A stretch of DNA of 64,000 nt from Nageia nagi. Taxonomy: Eukaryota > Pinophyta. The notes under the pieces are model-generated. The model was not told the origin of the DNA and searched no databases. It worked only from the letters and a program-made list of their open reading frames with translations. Below, piece after piece: positions 61,020-64,000 of this stretch; the stretch's first letter is position 1, and every line of letters begins with the position of its first letter. The DNA lies in assembly GCA_050084985.1 (NCBI GenBank), contig JBITNC010000001.1, positions 134,850,001 to 134,914,000 on the forward strand. Direction: 5' to 3'. The position numbers and the translations under genes were made by a program.

Positions 61020-62411
61020 GGACATTTGCTACGTATTCAAAATAGAGTGGTGATTCCAAAGGATAAAGAGATTAGATAAAATATTTTAGATGAGGTTCAT
61101 TGATATCCTTATTATGAACATCCTAATAGTGCAAAAATAAGGGAGAACCTCAAAAAGACTTTCTTTTCAAAAGGAATGCAGAGGGATGTCACATATTATA
61201 TTATATCATGAAGTATCTCGAATGTTAGAAAATGAAACTTGAAAACCAACATCCTAGGGGATTGTTTTTTCCAAATAAAATTCCTAGGAGGAAATGACAA
61301 GAAATCTCTCTGGATTTCATTATCATTCTACCTAATTCTTATTTTCAACATGATTTTATCTTTATGATGGTTGATAGATTAACTAAGATAGCTCACTTCA
61401 TTCTAGGAAGGAATATATAATGTTGTTATGGTTTTTAATTGGTTTGCAAAATAAATAGTAAGATTACATAGTTTTCTTGAAGTGATAATCTCATACAAAA
61501 ATTTAAGATTCACTTCATAGTTTTATAAATCCTTGCATGAGGTAATTGATGTAAAGTTAAAGATTAGTTCAACCTATCATCCCTAAATAGATGGAAAAAT
61601 TGAAAGAGTGAATTAAGTATTAGAGGATACACTTAGAATGTATTGCTTATACTAAAAAGGGGAAGATTTTCTTTATCCGATAGAGTTTTCATATAATAAT
61701 GGATACTAATATTCCTTAGGCATATCTCCATTTGAAGCTTTGTATGTTCATAAGTGTAGAACTCCACTCTCTTGAGATGACCTTGAGGATTAGGTAGTTT
61801 TGGGACCTAATATGATTAAAGCGATGGAGGAACAACTCAATCAAATTCAGCAAAGGATTAAAGTAGCATTTGATAGACTAAAGAGCCATGCAAACCTTAA
61901 AACATTACCATGAGAGTTCTCAATGGTGGAAAAGGTATTCTTTCATGTTCACCCAAAGAAAAGTTCCACTAAGGCTATAAAGTTGGATCCTTGTTTTGTA
62001 AGGCCTTTTGAGATAATAGGTAAGATTATATATATAGCCTACAAGCTAGCTCAACTTCCACCCAATCTATCCAAAATGCATGATGTTTTCCATATTTCTT
62101 GACTTGAAAAGTATGTTGTTGATCCGTCTCATATGTGGAATTTAGAAAACTTGCAAATGGTTGATATGTTGGTAATTGAAGTGCTTCCAATTAAAATTTT
62201 GGACTATAGGGTCAAAGCTTTAAAAAATAAAGAAATTAATCAATGCAAAGTGCAATGGGATTGACACTAAAAAATGTTTCTACTTGGGAAGACATTGCTT
62301 TAATGCAAAATTGATGTTCATATATTTTTTAGTAAATATGCATATAAAATGATTATATGTGAAGATAATATTTGAAATAATTGGGCAATGTTACTCTCAA
62401 TTAGGGAGTAT
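61020..62411 (+). pseudogene. Chromovirus fragment A: integrase and chromodomain
   Basis: Plant chromovirus pol ends with integrase plus a chromodomain that targets heterochromatin. Visible pieces are NRVVIPKDKEIR and ILDEVH (finger, 61040-61115), SLDFIIILP (first Asp, about 61310), a core where IVSD has become IISY (second Asp lost, about 61490), YHP-stop-IDGKIERVN (Glu kept), SFEALYVHKCRTPLS-like sequence, and the chromodomain KILDYRVKALKNKEINQCKV and KNVSTWEDI (62195-62300). Possible LTR start TGTAATAAC at 62411. Several stops sit where Gln is expected. Confidence 0.8.
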
Positions 62412-62465
62412 GTAATAACATGTTTTGTTATGCTCAAGTAGTACTTTAAAAACTAGAAAAAGAAT

Positions 62466-63430
62466 AATATTACAAGAACCTTAATGTAGTGAATAAAGTA
62501 TTAAGAGAAAATCACTTATGTACCAAAATGTTTAAGTGTGAATTTTATGTGCCTCAATTTCAATATTTAGGTCACATCATATTTGAAGGAGGAGTTACTA
62601 TGGGTCCCAAAAAAATTGAAGTTGTAATGAGTTGGTCAAACCCTAAGAATGTTAATAAAATCAGGAGTTTCATGGGTCTCATTGGGTATTATAGGTATTT
62701 TGTAAAAAAATTCTCTAAGATTTCTTACTCCATTACCCATTTGCAAAAGAAGGAAAATAAATTTATATAGAAACAAAAATGTAAACAAGATTTCACCACA
62801 TTCAAATAGAAGCTTACAACAACAACATTACTTAAAATCATGGACCCTAATGGGTATTTTTTTGTATGTACAATTACTTCCAAGGAGGGGTTAGTACTAA
62901 TGTAATATAGTGCACTAGATATTTATGAATCTAAAAATCTTAAAGAGCATGAACGAAGGTACATAAATAATGAATTAAAGCTTGTAATTATGGTTCATGC
63001 TTTAAACTTTTGGAGACATTAGCTCTTAAGAAAATCTTTTGATTTTAGATTAGACCATAAAAGTATTAAGTATATATTCATAGTACCTAATTTGAATGCT
63101 CCCTAGAGGATATGGATGGAGATTCTCTCTAAAATTATTTTTATATTGAATATATCAAGATGAAAGAAAATAAAGTGGTTAATGCACTAAGCCATAAAGG
63201 TAATATTATAACCTTGATTTTATTTCACATCATTTGTATTGATAAAATCTACCAATTACAAGCCAAATACTATCATTGTAAAAGGATTTTGAAGGAACTT
63301 ATGGAAAATCCTGATAAAGTTAAATATTTCAATAAAAAATAAGATGGTCTTTTTTGTTACAAGAATAGGGTAATCCCAAATGAAGAAAATTTGAGGAATA
63401 CAATACTACTATAATCCACTTATAAAAAAA
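62466..63430 (+). pseudogene. Chromovirus fragment B: RT C-terminus and RNase H
   Basis: MFKCEFYVPQFQYLGHIIF and RSFMGLIGYYRYFVKKFSKI (62530-62720) are the RT thumb and connection. RNase H follows with KEHERRYINNELKLVIMVHA and DHKSIKYIF (about 62945-63075), then KENKVVNALSHK (63165-63200). It ends with DGLFCYKNRV and IPNEENLRNTIL, the same protein region at which fragment A begins. It is downstream of fragment A although the protein order should be B then A. Confidence 0.8.
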
Positions 63431-64000
63431 TAAGTCAAGCAATTATGGTTCCTCTTATTTAGAAAAAGAAAATAGTGATCAAAACAATAAGAAAAAATCA
63501 CATAAGAAATTTGAGACAGGTATAAAATGGTTCAATCCTTATTGAAATCATCTCCACAAATCAAGATATTACAACTAACAACCTATTGTTGTACCTTTTT
63601 CTTTGTCTCACTAAGGAATTATTTCTTACAAAACTTAGTCTCTCCTTTCTCACTACAATTCATCATATCAAATCAATGCAACTACTTATATTTATAATCT
63701 ACAATTATAATATTATTTTAAATGCAAACTAGAGCTAAACATCCATGCATAGATCTACCATGAACTGGGCAAGTTCAATTCCAAAATTGGAACAATGTAA
63801 GAGTGAGTTTTCTATTTCAAAATAGAACTTCACATCTTTAGATTCGTAACTAGATTACATCATACTAACCTAACATACCTCGATCTATCCAATCGATTAG
63901 CTACCTAATCGAATGACCTAACCAACTTGTATCTGACCAGTTATCACCTACAAACTAACCTTGTGCATATTAGTTATAAAAATAGAGGGTAATTTATTCC
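63431..64000. other. No gene recognised
   Basis: AT-rich sequence at the window's right edge without coding pattern. Confidence 0.5.

Overview
This window reads as nuclear DNA from a seed plant with a very large, repeat-filled genome, most likely a gymnosperm (conifer-like). The sequence is strongly AT-rich and CpG-poor. Almost all of it is decayed retrotransposon DNA. The one convincing host gene has an intron of nearly 34 kb. The gymnosperm placement is inference; no single marker proves it.

The host gene is a serine carboxypeptidase-like (SCPL, peptidase S10) gene on the minus strand. Exon 1 (46583-46838) encodes a signal peptide and runs to the NGG of the oxyanion motif. Exons 2-7 are clustered at 11024-12718. 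All six junctions have GT/AG ends and matching phases, and there are no stops or frameshifts, so the gene looks intact. The exons carrying the catalytic Asp and His are not visible in the window and presumably lie beyond position 1.

Intron 1 (12719-46582) holds most of the well-defined mobile DNA, and every element whose direction can be read is antisense to the gene. It contains a LINE fragment (15.2-16.7 kb), an inverted-repeat hairpin (19.9 kb), a solo LTR with target duplication CTTAT (20562-21196) and a tRNA-type SINE with a 10-bp duplication (23272-23518). It also holds an 8.7-kb Copia-primed LTR element without pol genes (25458-34189, duplication ATTTG) and, 229 bp further on, an 8.4-kb Ty3/gypsy Tat-type element (34419-42812, duplication GATGT).

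The region at 1-11 kb is probably intron 7 or the 3' flank. It holds a LINE 3' part (431-3900), a LINE ORF1 relic (4600-5312), a chromovirus-type LTR (5410-6497) and, next to that LTR's internal side, an intron-free chain of host-like gene fragments (6630-7949) that includes part of an ECA3-type calcium ATPase. Degenerate retroelement ORFs follow.

Upstream of the SCPL gene, a second LINE (about 47.5-58.9 kb, minus) is split by a Copia element (51353-57335, duplication GTTGA) that lacks reverse transcriptase. Beyond it lie a 490-bp direct repeat pair around a gag-like relic (58923-60980) and two chromovirus fragments in permuted order (61020-63430).

The three most interesting observations are: both LINEs carry the same extra ORF downstream of RNase H; host gene fragments appear captured beside an LTR; and the SCPL gene tolerates a giant intron whose identifiable transposons are all antisense.
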